A stretch of 64,000 bases of DNA from Duganella lactea (GCF_009857505.1 NZ_WWCP01000001.1:1-64000); one strand, 5' to 3'. Positions 6,968 through 16,182 are shown, counted from the stretch's first letter. Notes: a model not told the origin generated them from the sequence alone. Translations and numbers: made by a program.

Positions 6968-8128
6968 TTATTTCGGGTTGGCCGGCCGCTTGCCGACCGT
7001 GACGTCCAGCGTGGTTTCCTGGTTTTTACGCAAGATCGTCATTTTAGCTTTTTCACCCGGCGTCAGCTGGGCGATCAGATTCAGCATGCTGTTGGTGTCG
7101 GCCACCGGCTTGCCGTCCACCGTCAGCAGAATGTCGCCCGGCTTGATGCCGCCCTTGTCGGCCGGGCCGTGGCGCACCACGCCGGCGATGATGGCGCCGC
7201 TCTGGCGCGGCAGGCGGAAGCTGGCCGCCAGCTCGGGCGTGATCTCCTGGCTTTCCACGCCGATCCAGCCACGCACCACATGGCCGGTCTTGATGATGGC
7301 TTCCATCACATTCTTGGCGGTCGAGACCGGAATGGCGAAGCCGATGCCGACCGAGCCGCCGCTCTGCGAGTAAATCGCCGAGTTGATGCCCAGCAGGTTG
7401 CCGCTGACGTCGACCAGCGCGCCGCCCGAGTTGCCGAAGTTGATGGCGGCGTCGGTCTGGATGAAGTTCTCGAAATGGTTGATGTGCAGGTTGTTGCGCC
7501 CCAGCGCAGAGATGATGCCCATGGTCACCGTCTGGCCGACGCCGAACGGATTGCCGATGGCCAGCACCACGTCCCCCACCTGCGCCTGCTCGGCCTGGCC
7601 AAGCACGATCACCGGCAGCTTCTCCATGCTGATCTTGATCACCGCCAGATCGGTTTCCGGGTCGGTGCCGACCAGCTTGGCGGCGGCCTTGCGGCCGTCG
7701 GTCAGCACCACCTCGATCTCGTCGGCCGCCTCCACCACGTGGTTGTTGGTCAGGATATAGCCCTGCGCCGAGACGATCACGCCCGAGCCCAGGCTGGACT
7801 CGTCGTCGTCGCTGTCCTCGCGCTCGCCGAAGAATTTTTTAAAGAAGGGATCGCGCAGCAGCGGATGCTTGCCGCGCCGCGGCTTCTTGCTGGTGATGAT
7901 GTTGACCACCGCCGGCATGGCGCGCGCCGCCGCCGCCCGGTACGAGCCGCCGGCCGTCACCGGTGGCTTGGCCGGCCCGGCCTCCAGCATCGCCGCCGGA
8001 TGGTCGGTGCTGCCCATTTGCTGCACGCGCACCGGCGCCGGGCGCTCCAGGCCCGTTGCCTTGTAGACGAAATACAGTGCCAATACGACGGTCACCGTTT
8101 GCGCAAACAATAACCAGAGTCGTCGCAT
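6968..8128 (-). CDS. DegS-like trypsin-type serine protease (S1C) with one PDZ
   Basis: A 386-residue HtrA-family protease with one N-terminal membrane anchor (about 5-24), a linker, a trypsin-like domain (about 65-270) and one PDZ domain (about 285-375). The catalytic triad is visible: His130 in LTNNHVV, Asp160 in TDLAVIK and Ser234 in GNSGGALV. A membrane anchor plus a single PDZ is the DegS arrangement, rather than the two-PDZ DegP/DegQ. DegS-type enzymes act in periplasmic quality control and can trigger envelope-stress sigma factors; whether this one cleaves an anti-sigma factor is unknown. The acidic EDSDDDE loop just before the core is a local feature. This gene next to mscL and petABC is a usual Burkholderiales neighbourhood. 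Confidence 0.9.
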   Translation of the reverse strand: MRRLWLLFAQTVTVVLALYFVYKATGLERPAPVRVQQMGSTDHPAAMLEAGPAKPPVTAGGSYRAAAARAMPAVVNIITSKKPRRGKHPLLRDPFFKKFFGEREDSDDDESSLGSGVIVSAQGYILTNNHVVEAADEIEVVLTDGRKAAAKLVGTDPETDLAVIKISMEKLPVIVLGQAEQAQVGDVVLAIGNPFGVGQTVTMGIISALGRNNLHINHFENFIQTDAAINFGNSGGALVDVSGNLLGINSAIYSQSGGSVGIGFAIPVSTAKNVMEAIIKTGHVVRGWIGVESQEITPELAASFRLPRQSGAIIAGVVRHGPADKGGIKPGDILLTVDGKPVADTNSMLNLIAQLTPGEKAKMTILRKNQETTLDVTVGKRPANPK

Positions 8129-8168
8129 AGCAGTCCAGCACGCCGCCTCGGAGGGCGGCTTCTATCAG

Positions 8169-8606
8169 TTATTTTTTCAGGGAATCGCGAATTTCACGCA
8201 ACAGCACAATATCTTCCGGCGTGGGCGCTGGCGGCGCGGCGGCGGCCGCCGCCGCGTCCTGCTTCAGGCCCAGCGAGCGCGCCTTGTTCATCAGCCGCAC
8301 CATCTGGAAGATCACGAACGCCAGAATAATGAAATTGAGCAAGATCGTAGCAAAATTCCCGTAAGCGAACACGGCGCCCAGTTTCTTTGCCTCCGCCAGG
8401 CTCAGATTGGCGGCCTGGCCGTTCAAGGCGATGTAGTAGTTGGCGAAGTCCAGCCCGCCAAACAGCTTGCCGATCGGCGGCATGATGATGTCGGCCACCA
8501 GCGAGTCGACGATCTTGCCGAAGGCGCCGCCGATGATCACACCGACCGCCAGATCGACCACATTGCCCTTCATCGCGAATTCTTTAAATTCCTGCATCAT
8601 TGCCAT
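8169..8606 (-). CDS. mscL: Large-conductance mechanosensitive channel MscL
   Basis: 145 residues from ATG 8606, behind GAGG at 8 nt spacing; a longer in-frame start at 8642 adds 12 non-family residues. The N-terminal amphipathic helix ([12 protein letters not shown]), TM1 ([18 protein letters not shown]) and TM2 ([16 protein letters not shown]) are all typical. A cytoplasmic C-terminal helix follows an Ala-rich linker ([17 protein letters not shown]). MscL forms a homopentameric inner-membrane pore that opens on membrane tension during hypo-osmotic shock. The gene is divergent from petABC across a 346-bp intergenic region that contains an FNR-like box. Confidence 0.95.
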   Translation of the reverse strand: MAMMQEFKEFAMKGNVVDLAVGVIIGGAFGKIVDSLVADIIMPPIGKLFGGLDFANYYIALNGQAANLSLAEAKKLGAVFAYGNFATILLNFIILAFVIFQMVRLMNKARSLGLKQDAAAAAAAPPAPTPEDIVLLREIRDSLKK

Positions 8607-8952
8607 AATATTATCCTCGCCAGTGTGGTCAATTGTGAACAAAACCGCGCTTGGATCATACTATTTTTTCAATTGGATTCCAAACACCCTTGCTGTTTAC
8701 GCATTTACAAGCCGAATTACGCTATAAATTGACCTACATCAATTTCTGCGCACGGCCCCAGCACCTATCATCGCACCGGGAACGGTGTAAACCTGGATAA
8801 ATTGGGAATCGGGCAACGTTGGTGTAAGGAGTTGCATCGTGCATACCTTATAAGGTAAGGTGGCTCGGTTTCGTTCTTGATCAAGTTTTCAGCATTCAGG
8901 TTGGTACACAGTTCTCGAGATTTTGTTCGCACTTTGACTGATTGGGGTTTGT
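8607..8952. promoter_or_regulatory. Divergent mscL / petABC control region
   Basis: No gene is seen in these 346 bp. It holds an FNR/ANR-like box at 8729-8742, a 12-bp perfect palindrome ACCTTATAAGGT at 8845-8856 (which overlaps a possible -10 hexamer), and a 10-bp palindrome CTTGATCAAG at 8876-8885, 68 bp before petA. The palindromes suggest regulation of the bc1 operon by oxygen or redox-responsive factors; no -35 element is clear enough to assign. Confidence 0.5.
8729..8742. promoter_or_regulatory. FNR/ANR-like binding site
   Basis: TTGAC-CTAC-ATCAA matches the FNR consensus TTGAT-N4-ATCAA at 9 of 10 defined positions. It is about 210 bp upstream of petA and 123 bp upstream of mscL. FNR-type control of cytochrome bc1 is plausible because the complex belongs to the aerobic and denitrifying respiratory chain. 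The call rests only on sequence match. Confidence 0.45.
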
Positions 8953-9561
8953 ATGAGTAACGAAAAGCAGGTCGATTCGGGCCGTCGCGGCATATTGGTC
9001 GCGACCGGCGCGGCGGGCGGCGTGGTAGGCTTGGCCACCGCCGGCGCATTGGTAAGTACCTTCCAGCCGTCGGAGCGCGCGAAAGCGGCCGGCGCACCGG
9101 TCGAAGTGGATATCTCCACGCTCAACGCCGGCGAAATGACCACCGTCGAGTGGCGCGGCAAACCGGTCTGGATCATCAAGCGCACGCCGGACATGATCGC
9201 GTCGCTGAAGAAGACCGACGGCAAGGTGGCCGACGCCGACTCCAAACGCAACCCCGAAGAATTCACCCCCGAATACGCCCGCAACGAATGGCGCTCGCGC
9301 AAGCCGGAAATCCTGGTCGCGGTCGGCATCTGCACGCACCTCGGCTGTTCGCCCTCGTCGAAGTTCACCCCCGGTCCGCAGCCGTCGCTGCCGGACGACT
9401 GGGAAGGCGGCTTCCTGTGCCCGTGCCATGGCTCGACCTTCGACATGGCCGGCCGGGTCTTTAAAAACAAGCCGGCGCCGGACAACCTGCAGGTGCCGCG
9501 CTATATGTTTTTGAGCGACACCAAACTGGTCATCGGTAAAGACGAGAAAGGCGAGGCATAA
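8953..9561 (+). CDS. petA: Ubiquinol-cytochrome c reductase, Rieske iron-sulfur subunit
   Basis: A 202-residue Rieske protein of the cytochrome bc1 complex. The N-terminus has a Tat-like SGRRGIL followed by one membrane anchor (about 14-36). The 2Fe-2S cluster-binding boxes are CTHLGC (about 132-137) and CPCHGS (about 156-161), giving the two Cys and two His ligands plus the disulfide-forming Cys pair. It takes the first electron from ubiquinol at the Qo site on the periplasmic side and passes it to cytochrome c1. It is first of the petABC operon; petB starts 1 nt after its stop codon. Confidence 0.96.
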   Translation: MSNEKQVDSGRRGILVATGAAGGVVGLATAGALVSTFQPSERAKAAGAPVEVDISTLNAGEMTTVEWRGKPVWIIKRTPDMIASLKKTDGKVADADSKRNPEEFTPEYARNEWRSRKPEILVAVGICTHLGCSPSSKFTPGPQPSLPDDWEGGFLCPCHGSTFDMAGRVFKNKPAPDNLQVPRYMFLSDTKLVIGKDEKGEA

Positions 9562-9562
9562 C

Positions 9563-10975
9563 ATGGGCGCTTTCAAGGAGACCAAATTCCCGGACGACGC
9601 GCCGGCCGCGCAAAAGGCGCTGGGCTGGGTCGACGACCGCTTCCCGCTGACCAAGCTGTGGAACGACCAGTGGGGCAAATACTACGCCCCGAAAAACTTC
9701 AACTTCTGGTACATCTTCGGCTCGCTGGCGATGCTGGTGCTGGTGCTGCAGATCGTCACCGGCATCTTCCTGACCATGCACTACAAGCCGGATGCCAGCC
9801 TGGCGTTCGCCTCGGTCGAATACATCATGCGCGAAGTGCCGTGGGGCTGGCTGGTGCGCTATATGCACTCGACCGGCGCCTCGGCCTTCTTCATCATCGT
9901 CTACCTGCACATGACCCGCGGCCTGCTGTACGGCTCGTACCGCAAGCCGCGCGAGCTGATCTGGCTGTTCGGCTTCGCCATCTTCCTGTGCCTGATGGCC
10001 GAGGCCTTCTTCGGCTATCTGCTGCCGTGGGGCCAGATGTCGTACTGGGGCGCGCAGGTGATCGTCAACCTGTTCGGCGCCATTCCGCTGATCGGCCCCG
10101 ACCTGTCGCTGTGGATCCGCGGCGACTACGTGGTGTCCGACGCCACGCTGAACCGCTTCTTCGCCTTCCACGTGATCGCCATCCCGCTGGTGCTGCTGGG
10201 CCTGGTGGCGGCGCACCTGATCGCGCTGCACGAAGTCGGTTCAAGCAATCCGGACGGCATTGAAGTGAAGGAAAACCTGGGCCCGGACGGCCATCCGGTC
10301 GACTCGATCCCGTCGCACCCGTATTACACCGTGCACGACCTGTTCGGCGTCTCGATCTTCCTGCTGATCTTCAGCACGGTGGTGTTCTTCGCGCCGGAAA
10401 TGGGCGGCTACTTCCTGGAGTACAACAACTTCCTGCCGGGCGACTCGCTGAAGACCCCGCTGCACATCGCGCCGACCTGGTACTTCACCGCCTTCTACTC
10501 GGTGCTGCGCGCCACCACCGCCGACTTCATGTGGGTGCTGATGTGCTTTGTCGCCGCCTACGTGGTGTTCGTCTGGCTCAAATCGCGCCTGGCGCGCACC
10601 ACCAAGATCGCCATCGCCGTGATCGCGCTGGTGGCCATCATCGGCATGCTGCCGCAGATCCTCGACGCCAAATTCTGGGGCGTGGTGTTCTTCGGCGGCT
10701 CGGTGGTGATCCTGGCCTTCCTGCCATGGCTGGACAAGTCGCCGGTCAAGTCGATCCGCTATCGTCCCACCTGGCACAAATACGTGTACGCCGTGTTTTT
10801 CCTGTCGTTCCTGACGCTGGGCTACCTGGGCACGCTGGCGCCGACCGACGGCCGTACCCTGGTGTCGCAAGTGTGCACCCTGCTGTACTTTAGTTTCTTC
10901 CTGTTCATGCCTTGGTGGAGCGCCGCCGGCACGTTCAAGAAGGTTCCGGACCGCGTGGTCTACCAAGGTCACTGA
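9563..10975 (+). CDS. petB: Ubiquinol-cytochrome c reductase, cytochrome b subunit
   Basis: A 470-residue polytopic membrane protein carrying the low- and high-potential b hemes and both quinone sites of complex III. Landmarks: PWGQMSYWGAQV of the Qo region (about 155-166), heme-ligand histidines in HSTGAS and FHVIAIP, and PEW-type PTWYF. The length is longer than the roughly 400 residues of minimal bacterial cytochrome b because extra C-terminal helices are present, as is normal in betaproteobacteria. GAGG lies before the start, and the gene is coupled to petA upstream and petC downstream. Confidence 0.96.
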   Translation: MGAFKETKFPDDAPAAQKALGWVDDRFPLTKLWNDQWGKYYAPKNFNFWYIFGSLAMLVLVLQIVTGIFLTMHYKPDASLAFASVEYIMREVPWGWLVRYMHSTGASAFFIIVYLHMTRGLLYGSYRKPRELIWLFGFAIFLCLMAEAFFGYLLPWGQMSYWGAQVIVNLFGAIPLIGPDLSLWIRGDYVVSDATLNRFFAFHVIAIPLVLLGLVAAHLIALHEVGSSNPDGIEVKENLGPDGHPVDSIPSHPYYTVHDLFGVSIFLLIFSTVVFFAPEMGGYFLEYNNFLPGDSLKTPLHIAPTWYFTAFYSVLRATTADFMWVLMCFVAAYVVFVWLKSRLARTTKIAIAVIALVAIIGMLPQILDAKFWGVVFFGGSVVILAFLPWLDKSPVKSIRYRPTWHKYVYAVFFLSFLTLGYLGTLAPTDGRTLVSQVCTLLYFSFFLFMPWWSAAGTFKKVPDRVVYQGH

Positions 10976-11001
10976 TCGCTAAAGTATATAAAGGACACCC
11001 C

Positions 11002-11766
11002 ATGAAATTCCCGAAACGCGTGCTTGCCATTTTGGCACTGTTGCCCGGTCTGGCCTTGGCAAACGAGGGCGGCATCGCCCTCGACAAGGCGCCGGACCGC
11101 TCCAACAACATGGCGGCGCTGCAGCACGGCGCCAAACTGTTCGTCAATTACTGCTTAAACTGTCATAATGCGTCTTCCATGCGCTACAACCGCCTGAAAG
11201 ACCTGGGCTTGAGCGAGGAGCAGATCAAGGCCAATTTGCTGTTTACCGGTGAGAAGGTCGGCGAAATGATGACCACCAGCATGAAACCAAGCGATGCGAA
11301 AGCCTGGTTCGGCGTGGTGCCGCCGGACCTGTCGGTGATCCAGCGCGCGAAAGCGTCTGGCGCCGGCAGCGGCAGCGACTACCTGTACACCTATCTGCGC
11401 ACCTTCTACAAGGACGACACCCGCCCGACCGGCTGGAACAATATGGTCGTTAACAATGTGGCAATGCCACATGTGCTGTGGGAGTTGCAGGGCGTACAGA
11501 AAGTGGTCATGCGCGACGTGCCCGATCCGCACGAGCATGGCAAAATGATGCATCAGTTTGCTGGATTTGAGCAGGTCACTCCGGGTAAACTAGATAAATT
11601 GGCGTTTGACACCGCCGTGGCCGACCTGGTCGGCTACATGGAGTGGATGGCGGAGCCTGCTGCGCAGACCCGCAAAAAACTGGGCGCCATAGTCGTGTTA
11701 TTCATGGCTGTGTTCGCCTTCCTGGCATGGCGCTTGAACGCGTCGTTCTGGAAAGAAGTGAAATAG
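11002..11766 (+). CDS. petC: Ubiquinol-cytochrome c reductase, cytochrome c1
   Basis: 254 residues from ATG 11002 with AAAGGAC upstream; the open frame extends further 5' but overlaps petB and lacks the leader. A Sec signal peptide ends near ALANEGG. A single c-type heme motif CLNCH lies at about 51-55, the distal Met region is in the second half, and a C-terminal membrane anchor (about 226-245) ends in a positive tail. It accepts electrons from the Rieske subunit and hands them to soluble or membrane-bound cytochrome c. Third gene of petABC. Confidence 0.95.
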   Translation: MKFPKRVLAILALLPGLALANEGGIALDKAPDRSNNMAALQHGAKLFVNYCLNCHNASSMRYNRLKDLGLSEEQIKANLLFTGEKVGEMMTTSMKPSDAKAWFGVVPPDLSVIQRAKASGAGSGSDYLYTYLRTFYKDDTRPTGWNNMVVNNVAMPHVLWELQGVQKVVMRDVPDPHEHGKMMHQFAGFEQVTPGKLDKLAFDTAVADLVGYMEWMAEPAAQTRKKLGAIVVLFMAVFAFLAWRLNASFWKEVK

Positions 11767-11878
11767 ACGAGAGCGCCGGCTGGTACGGCGCTTGTTTTGC
11801 GAAGCCCGCATTGACGGGCCGATATGGGGTGATCCGTTCGCGGCCCACCCCCTTTTGTTCTTCTAAGGAACGATAAAC

Positions 11879-12490
11879 ATGATGGTTCTCTACTCGGGCA
11901 CGACCTGCCCATTTTCGCAACGCTGCCGCCTGGTCCTGTTTGAAAAAGGCATGGACTTCGAAGTGCGCGATGTCGACCTGTTCAACAAACCAGAAGATAT
12001 CTCGACCATGAATCCGTATGGTCAGGTGCCGATTCTGGTCGAGCGCGAGCTGATCCTGTACGAATCGAACATCATCAACGAGTACATCGACGAACGCTTC
12101 CCGCACCCGCAACTGATGCCGGCCGACCCGCTGATGCGCGCCCGCGCCCGCCTGATGCTGTTCAACTTCGAGAAGGAACTGTTCGTCCACGTGCACACGC
12201 TGGAAAGCGAGCGCGCCAAAGGCAACGACAAGAGCCACGACAAGGCCCGCGCCGAAATCCGCGATCGCCTGACCACGCTGGCGCCGCTGTTCCTGAAAAA
12301 CAAATACATGCTCGGCGACGAGTTCTCGATGCTGGACGTGGCCGTCGCGCCGCTGCTGTGGCGTCTGGACCACTACGGCATCGAACTGTCGAAGACCGCC
12401 GCGCCGCTGATGAAGTACGCGGAGCGCATCTTCTCGCGTCCGGCCTACATCGAAGCGCTGACGCCGTCGGAAAAGGTCATGCGCCGTTAA
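11879..12490 (+). CDS. sspA: Stringent starvation protein A
   Basis: 203 residues with the GST fold: an N-terminal thioredoxin-like part (TTCPFSQRCR at about 8-17, NPYGQVPILVE) and an all-helical C-terminal part (about 85-203). SspA binds RNA polymerase and changes transcription in starvation and acid stress; it lacks glutathione transferase activity in studied cases. The PYGQVP motif and the surface needed for RNA polymerase contact are recognisable. The AAGGAACGATAAAC stretch before the ATG supplies the ribosome binding site. It sits between petC and sspB, as is usual in beta- and gammaproteobacteria. Confidence 0.94.
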   Translation: MMVLYSGTTCPFSQRCRLVLFEKGMDFEVRDVDLFNKPEDISTMNPYGQVPILVERELILYESNIINEYIDERFPHPQLMPADPLMRARARLMLFNFEKELFVHVHTLESERAKGNDKSHDKARAEIRDRLTTLAPLFLKNKYMLGDEFSMLDVAVAPLLWRLDHYGIELSKTAAPLMKYAERIFSRPAYIEALTPSEKVMRR

Positions 12491-12580
12491 GCGGACGCTG
12501 GCTGTTTAGTCGAAGTATGACGGCGCGTTTGCCGGCCCTGCGCCGGCGGCGCGCCGTGTTTCACCGCCGTCTGGAATCCC

Positions 12581-13066
12581 ATGCCTGAAATCTCAACCAA
12601 GCCCTACCTGCTGCGCGCCATCTACGAGTGGTGCACGGACAGCGGCTACACCCCCTACCTCGCCGTCAAGGTCGACGCCGGCACCACGGTGCCGATGGAA
12701 TACGTGAAAAAGGGCGAAATCGTGCTCAACATCAGCTTCGGCGCCACCTCGGGCCTGAAGATGGACAACGACAGCATTCGCTTCCACGCCCGCTTTGGCG
12801 GCGTCTCGCGCGAAATCTACATCCCGGTCAACAACGTGATGGCGATCTACGCCAACGAAAACGGCCAGGGCATGGCGTTCGAGCCGCAGATCGGCGAGGC
12901 CGCCGCGCCGACGCCCGATGCGGTGGACAACGCCCCGGCCGCACCGGCGCTGGCCGCCGTCCCACCGGCCGCCGCCGACGCCAAAACCGACGCCGCAGCG
13001 CCGTCCGGCGACGACACCGACCCGCCCAAAAAGGGCGGCCGCCCCACCCTTACGCGAATTAAATAG
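12581..13066 (+). CDS. sspB: ClpXP protease specificity-enhancing factor SspB
   Basis: A 161-residue SspB. The folded substrate-binding domain (about 4-110) begins with KPYLLRAIYEWC and contains VLNISFGATSGL and the FHARFGGVSREIYIPV strand region. An Ala/Pro-rich flexible linker (about 112-150) leads to the positively charged C-terminal GRPTLTRIK tail that docks on ClpX. SspB delivers ssrA-tagged peptides from stalled ribosomes to ClpXP. It is co-oriented with sspA; its stop (13064-13066) lies only 3 nt before the likely -10 hexamer of tRNA-Thr. Confidence 0.94.
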   Translation: MPEISTKPYLLRAIYEWCTDSGYTPYLAVKVDAGTTVPMEYVKKGEIVLNISFGATSGLKMDNDSIRFHARFGGVSREIYIPVNNVMAIYANENGQGMAFEPQIGEAAAPTPDAVDNAPAAPALAAVPPAAADAKTDAAAPSGDDTDPPKKGGRPTLTRIK

Positions 13067-13068
13067 CG

Positions 13069-13074
13069 TATAAT
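13069..13074 (+). promoter_or_regulatory. -10 hexamer of the tRNA-Thr promoter
   Basis: A perfect TATAAT lies 19 nt upstream of the tRNA 5' end, immediately after the sspB stop. No good -35 is present at the right spacing; the region upstream is the end of sspB. Confidence 0.5.
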
Positions 13075-13092
13075 TCGCACCGTAAAAGTTAC

Positions 13093-13167
<75 letters not shown>

Positions 13168-13168
<1 letters not shown>

Positions 13169-13210
13169 AAAAAATCAAAGGGTTACAGTGCATTCGCCTG
13201 TAGCCCTTTG
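13168..13210 (-). terminator. Hairpin terminator between tRNA-Thr and the binding-protein gene
   Basis: A 13-bp stem with one G-T wobble (CAAAGGGTTACAG / CTGTAGCCCTTTG, 13176-13210) has a 9-nt loop. Read on the minus strand it is followed by a run of seven T, so it is well placed to end the solute-binding-protein transcript. It could also help end the tRNA transcript from the other side. Confidence 0.7.
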
Positions 13211-13254
13211 TCGTATTAGGATATCCTCCAGCAGGCATTCGGCCCGCCGCTGTC

Positions 13255-14040
13255 TCAAGGACTGCCGGCATACCTCTTCGACAGCGCCTCCAGCTGCAGC
13301 GCGCCATGCGCGCCGATCCAGTTCCACACCGCTTCCACCTGCTCGCGGTTGCGCTGGTAGTAGTTGCGGTTGGCGCCCAGCCACATCGATGCGACACGCA
13401 CCGGTTTGTTCAGCCGGGTTACCTGCTGGCCGTAGCGTTGGACGATGTAGGGGTCCAGCGCGGACGGCGTCATCAGTGACAGGCTGAAGCCGTCCACCCG
13501 CCTGAGCCGCAGTTTGTCCAGATTGTTCCACGAGCTGAAGCTGCCGTCGTCAACTTGCAGACCGGCGGCCTTCAGATGCAAGGCCAGGTTCGTGCCCTGG
13601 TTAACCGCCAGGGCATGCGTCTTGAAGTAACGCGCCGGATCGGTATCGGCAGGCAGATGATCCTCCGACCGCACGAACACATACGCCATCGTCCGCAACG
13701 CGCGACGATGGTCGGGCTCGCCGCTAGGGGTGGTGGCGATCAGGTAGCCGGTCTGTTGGTCGACCGGCGTTTCGGCGGGGGCGATGTCGATCGCGCCGCT
13801 GGTCAGCGCCAGACGCACGCGCGCCATCGGCAGTCGCACCAGCTCGACAGGACAGCCGACGCTGCGGAAGGCGTCGCGGAACAACTCCACCAGCACGCCG
13901 GGCTTGGCCGGCACTTCGGCGCCGTTGCCCATGTAGTAGGGCACGCGCTCGCGGTCCGCATAGCCGACGCGCACCGCTGTGCATGGCGCCGCCTGCGCGC
14001 CGCTGCAGGCCAGTAACAATAAAATAATCCAATGTTTCAT
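13255..14040 (-). CDS. Periplasmic solute-binding protein (SBP family 3-like)
   Basis: 261 residues from ATG 14040; the longer frame start (14082) would add a non-signal extension. A Sec signal peptide (KHWIILLLLACSGAQAA) is followed by the two-lobe binding-protein fold (SBP_bac_3 type) with RVGYADR at the start and GAIDIAPAETP in the first lobe. The family binds amino acids or similar small polar ligands, or acts as a stand-alone sensor. There are no transporter permease or ATPase genes nearby, so this may be an orphan. No clear Shine-Dalgarno is seen. It ends at the hairpin terminator at 13168-13210. Confidence 0.75.
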   Translation of the reverse strand: MKHWIILLLLACSGAQAAPCTAVRVGYADRERVPYYMGNGAEVPAKPGVLVELFRDAFRSVGCPVELVRLPMARVRLALTSGAIDIAPAETPVDQQTGYLIATTPSGEPDHRRALRTMAYVFVRSEDHLPADTDPARYFKTHALAVNQGTNLALHLKAAGLQVDDGSFSSWNNLDKLRLRRVDGFSLSLMTPSALDPYIVQRYGQQVTRLNKPVRVASMWLGANRNYYQRNREQVEAVWNWIGAHGALQLEALSKRYAGSP

Positions 14041-14118
14041 GCCGCGAGTATAACGGCTGAACGGACAAGCTTGCCTAATCATTATTCTTAATCGAGAAAC
14101 AAGATGACTGTCGGCACG

Positions 14119-14146
14119 GAAAAAGCCCCGCCTCGTGGGCAGGGCT
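14119..14146 (-). terminator. Rho-independent terminator after the alpha/beta hydrolase
   Basis: On the minus strand a GC-rich hairpin (AGCCC...GGGCT with inner GCC/GGC) is followed by TTTTT, beginning 9 nt after the hydrolase stop codon. Confidence 0.8.
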
Positions 14147-14154
14147 TCTGCGCA

Positions 14155-15126
14155 TTACGACTTGGCGAAGGCCAGGAAGTCGTTGTGGAACTTTTCTTTG
14201 TGTGTATCGGTCAGGCCGTGCGGCGCGCCTGGGTAGACGATCAGCTGCGAACCCTTGACGATCTTGGCCGAGGCGATGCCGGCGGCTTTGATCGGCACGA
14301 TTTGATCATCATCGCCGTGGATGATCAAGGTCGGCTTGTCGAACTTTTTCAGATCTTCGCGGAAGTCGGTCTCCGAGAAGGCTTTGATCGAGTCGTAAGT
14401 ATTCTTGAAGCCGCCCTGCATGCCTTGCGCATACCAGGCCTGGATGATGCCTTGCGATGGCTTGGCGCCCGCACGGTTGTAGTTGTAGAACGGCCCCGAG
14501 GCGAGGTCCAAATACAGCTGCGCACGGTCTTTGACCGAGGCGGCGCGGATGCCATCGAACACTTCCAGCGGCAGGCCGTCCGGATTGTCGGCGGTCTTCA
14601 GCATCAATGGTGGCACGGCGGAGATCAGGCCCAGCTTGGCGATGCGCTGGGTGCCGTGCCGGCCAACGTAGCGCGCCACCTCGCCGCCGCCGGTCGAGAA
14701 GCCTGCCAGGATGATGTTCTTCAGATTCAGCGCTTCGATCAGTTGCGCCAGGTCGTCGGCGTAGTGATCCATGTCGTTGCCATCCCAAGGCTGGCTCGAA
14801 CGGCCATGGCCGCGGCGGTCGTGGGTGATGACGCGGAAGCCGTTATTGGCCAGGAAGAACGCCGCCGATTCCCAGCTATCCGCGTTCAGCGGCCAGCCGT
14901 GGCTCAGGATCACCGGTTGACCGCCACGCGGGCCCCAGTCTTTGTAGTAGATCTCAACGCCGTCGCGGGTGGTGATGGCGCTCGCGGTCTTGGTCACCGG
15001 GCCGGTGGTGGCGGCTTGCGCTTCGGCGGCGGTGCCCATGGCGGCCAGCGGCAGCGCCACGGCGGCGGCGGCGCCGACAGAGCTGAAGAATGCGTTGCGG
15101 CGGGACAGGTTGACGGTTGCGTTCAT
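14155..15126 (-). CDS. Tat-exported alpha/beta hydrolase (non-heme chloroperoxidase-like)
   Basis: 323 residues. The N-terminus SRRNAFF plus an Ala-rich hydrophobic stretch up to about residue 38 is a twin-arginine signal. The mature part is a complete alpha/beta hydrolase: oxyanion region [11 protein letters not shown], nucleophile Ser144 in GFSTGGG, acid near Asp274 in HGDDDQIVP, and His303 in PGAPHGL. The closest known group is the cofactor-free haloperoxidases/arylesterases, which hydrolyse esters and can form peracids. Tat export implies a periplasmic location. A LysR regulator is divergently transcribed from 15280 and probably controls it. The substrate cannot be read from the sequence. 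Confidence 0.88.
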   Translation of the reverse strand: MNATVNLSRRNAFFSSVGAAAAVALPLAAMGTAAEAQAATTGPVTKTASAITTRDGVEIYYKDWGPRGGQPVILSHGWPLNADSWESAAFFLANNGFRVITHDRRGHGRSSQPWDGNDMDHYADDLAQLIEALNLKNIILAGFSTGGGEVARYVGRHGTQRIAKLGLISAVPPLMLKTADNPDGLPLEVFDGIRAASVKDRAQLYLDLASGPFYNYNRAGAKPSQGIIQAWYAQGMQGGFKNTYDSIKAFSETDFREDLKKFDKPTLIIHGDDDQIVPIKAAGIASAKIVKGSQLIVYPGAPHGLTDTHKEKFHNDFLAFAKS

Positions 15127-15279
15127 GATCTTCTTCCTTTTAGTCTATGTATGGATATGCAGTGGTTGTGCTACAGTCATTGCGTTCTGCAGCTGCGATG
15201 GAGTGCATCTTAGGCCGCGCAAAACGTTTGTGGAACAGACAACGCTGCAAGCCCACTTTGCAAAAATGCAGACCCCCTG

Positions 15280-16182
15280 ATGCCAACTAGCACCGACTTC
15301 GACTGGAACGACATTCCGCTGATCCTCGCGCTCGCCCGCAGCGGCAGCATGAGCGCCACCGGCCGCCAGTTGGGCGTCGACGCCTCGACCATCAGCCGCC
15401 GCATCGCCGCCGCCGAGAAGGCGCTGAAGCTGCGCCTGTTCATCCGCGATAACACCGGCTACCGGCTGACCGACGCCGGCCAGGTCTTCGTCGAGCATGG
15501 CGAGGCGGTCTACGGCAATGTGCAGAGCATGCTGCAAGCCTCGTCGCAGGAGGCCGACGCCAACGCCGGCCCGGTCAACCTGACCTCGATCGATTTCCTG
15601 TTCGACTATTGGCTGCTGGAGCACGTCCCCGCGCTGCACGCCCAGCATCCCCATCTGCAACTGACCTTGCAGGCGGAAAACCAGAATCTCTCCTTCACCC
15701 GCCGCGAAGCCGACTTCGCGCTGCGCCTGGGCAAACCCAGCGACGACGCCGCGCTGGTCATGCGCAAGCTGGGCGACCTGGGCTTCGCCGTCTACGGCCA
15801 CGAAAAATTCGCCGGCACGCCGCGCGCTTGCTGGGGCACGCAACCGTGGATCGCCTATGACGACGCGTTGGCCGGCACCGGCGAAATGCAATGGCTGGCG
15901 GCGATGCAGCCGTCGCCGCGCAAAGTACTCAAGGTGAACAGCCTGAGCACGATGGTGCGCGCCGCCCGCGCCGGCGTCGGCATGGCGCTGCTGCCGTGCC
16001 TCCTGGGCCGGCAGGAAGGGCTGCACCGCATCGGCGCCACAGTGGAAGTGCAGCGCGATATCTGGCTGCTCAGCCATCGCGACGCCGGTGGCATCGCCCG
16101 TTTCAAAACCGTCTCCGCCTGGCTGTCCCAGGCCTACGCCGCCAACGAACAGCTGTTGTGCGGCGCGGCTTCACACCCTTAA
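15280..16182 (+). CDS. LysR-family transcriptional regulator
   Basis: 300 residues: N-terminal winged helix-turn-helix (about 8-66, with LALARSGSMSATGRQLGV) and a substrate-binding domain (about 92-290). The DNA-binding domain has the variant SASTISRRIA-like recognition region (DASTISRRIAAAEK here), and the LFIRDNTGYRLTDAG segment of the hinge is clear. It is divergent from the Tat-exported hydrolase with 153 bp between the two starts, the classic LysR arrangement, so that hydrolase is the likely target. The inducer is unknown. Confidence 0.9.
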   Translation: MPTSTDFDWNDIPLILALARSGSMSATGRQLGVDASTISRRIAAAEKALKLRLFIRDNTGYRLTDAGQVFVEHGEAVYGNVQSMLQASSQEADANAGPVNLTSIDFLFDYWLLEHVPALHAQHPHLQLTLQAENQNLSFTRREADFALRLGKPSDDAALVMRKLGDLGFAVYGHEKFAGTPRACWGTQPWIAYDDALAGTGEMQWLAAMQPSPRKVLKVNSLSTMVRAARAGVGMALLPCLLGRQEGLHRIGATVEVQRDIWLLSHRDAGGIARFKTVSAWLSQAYAANEQLLCGAASHP

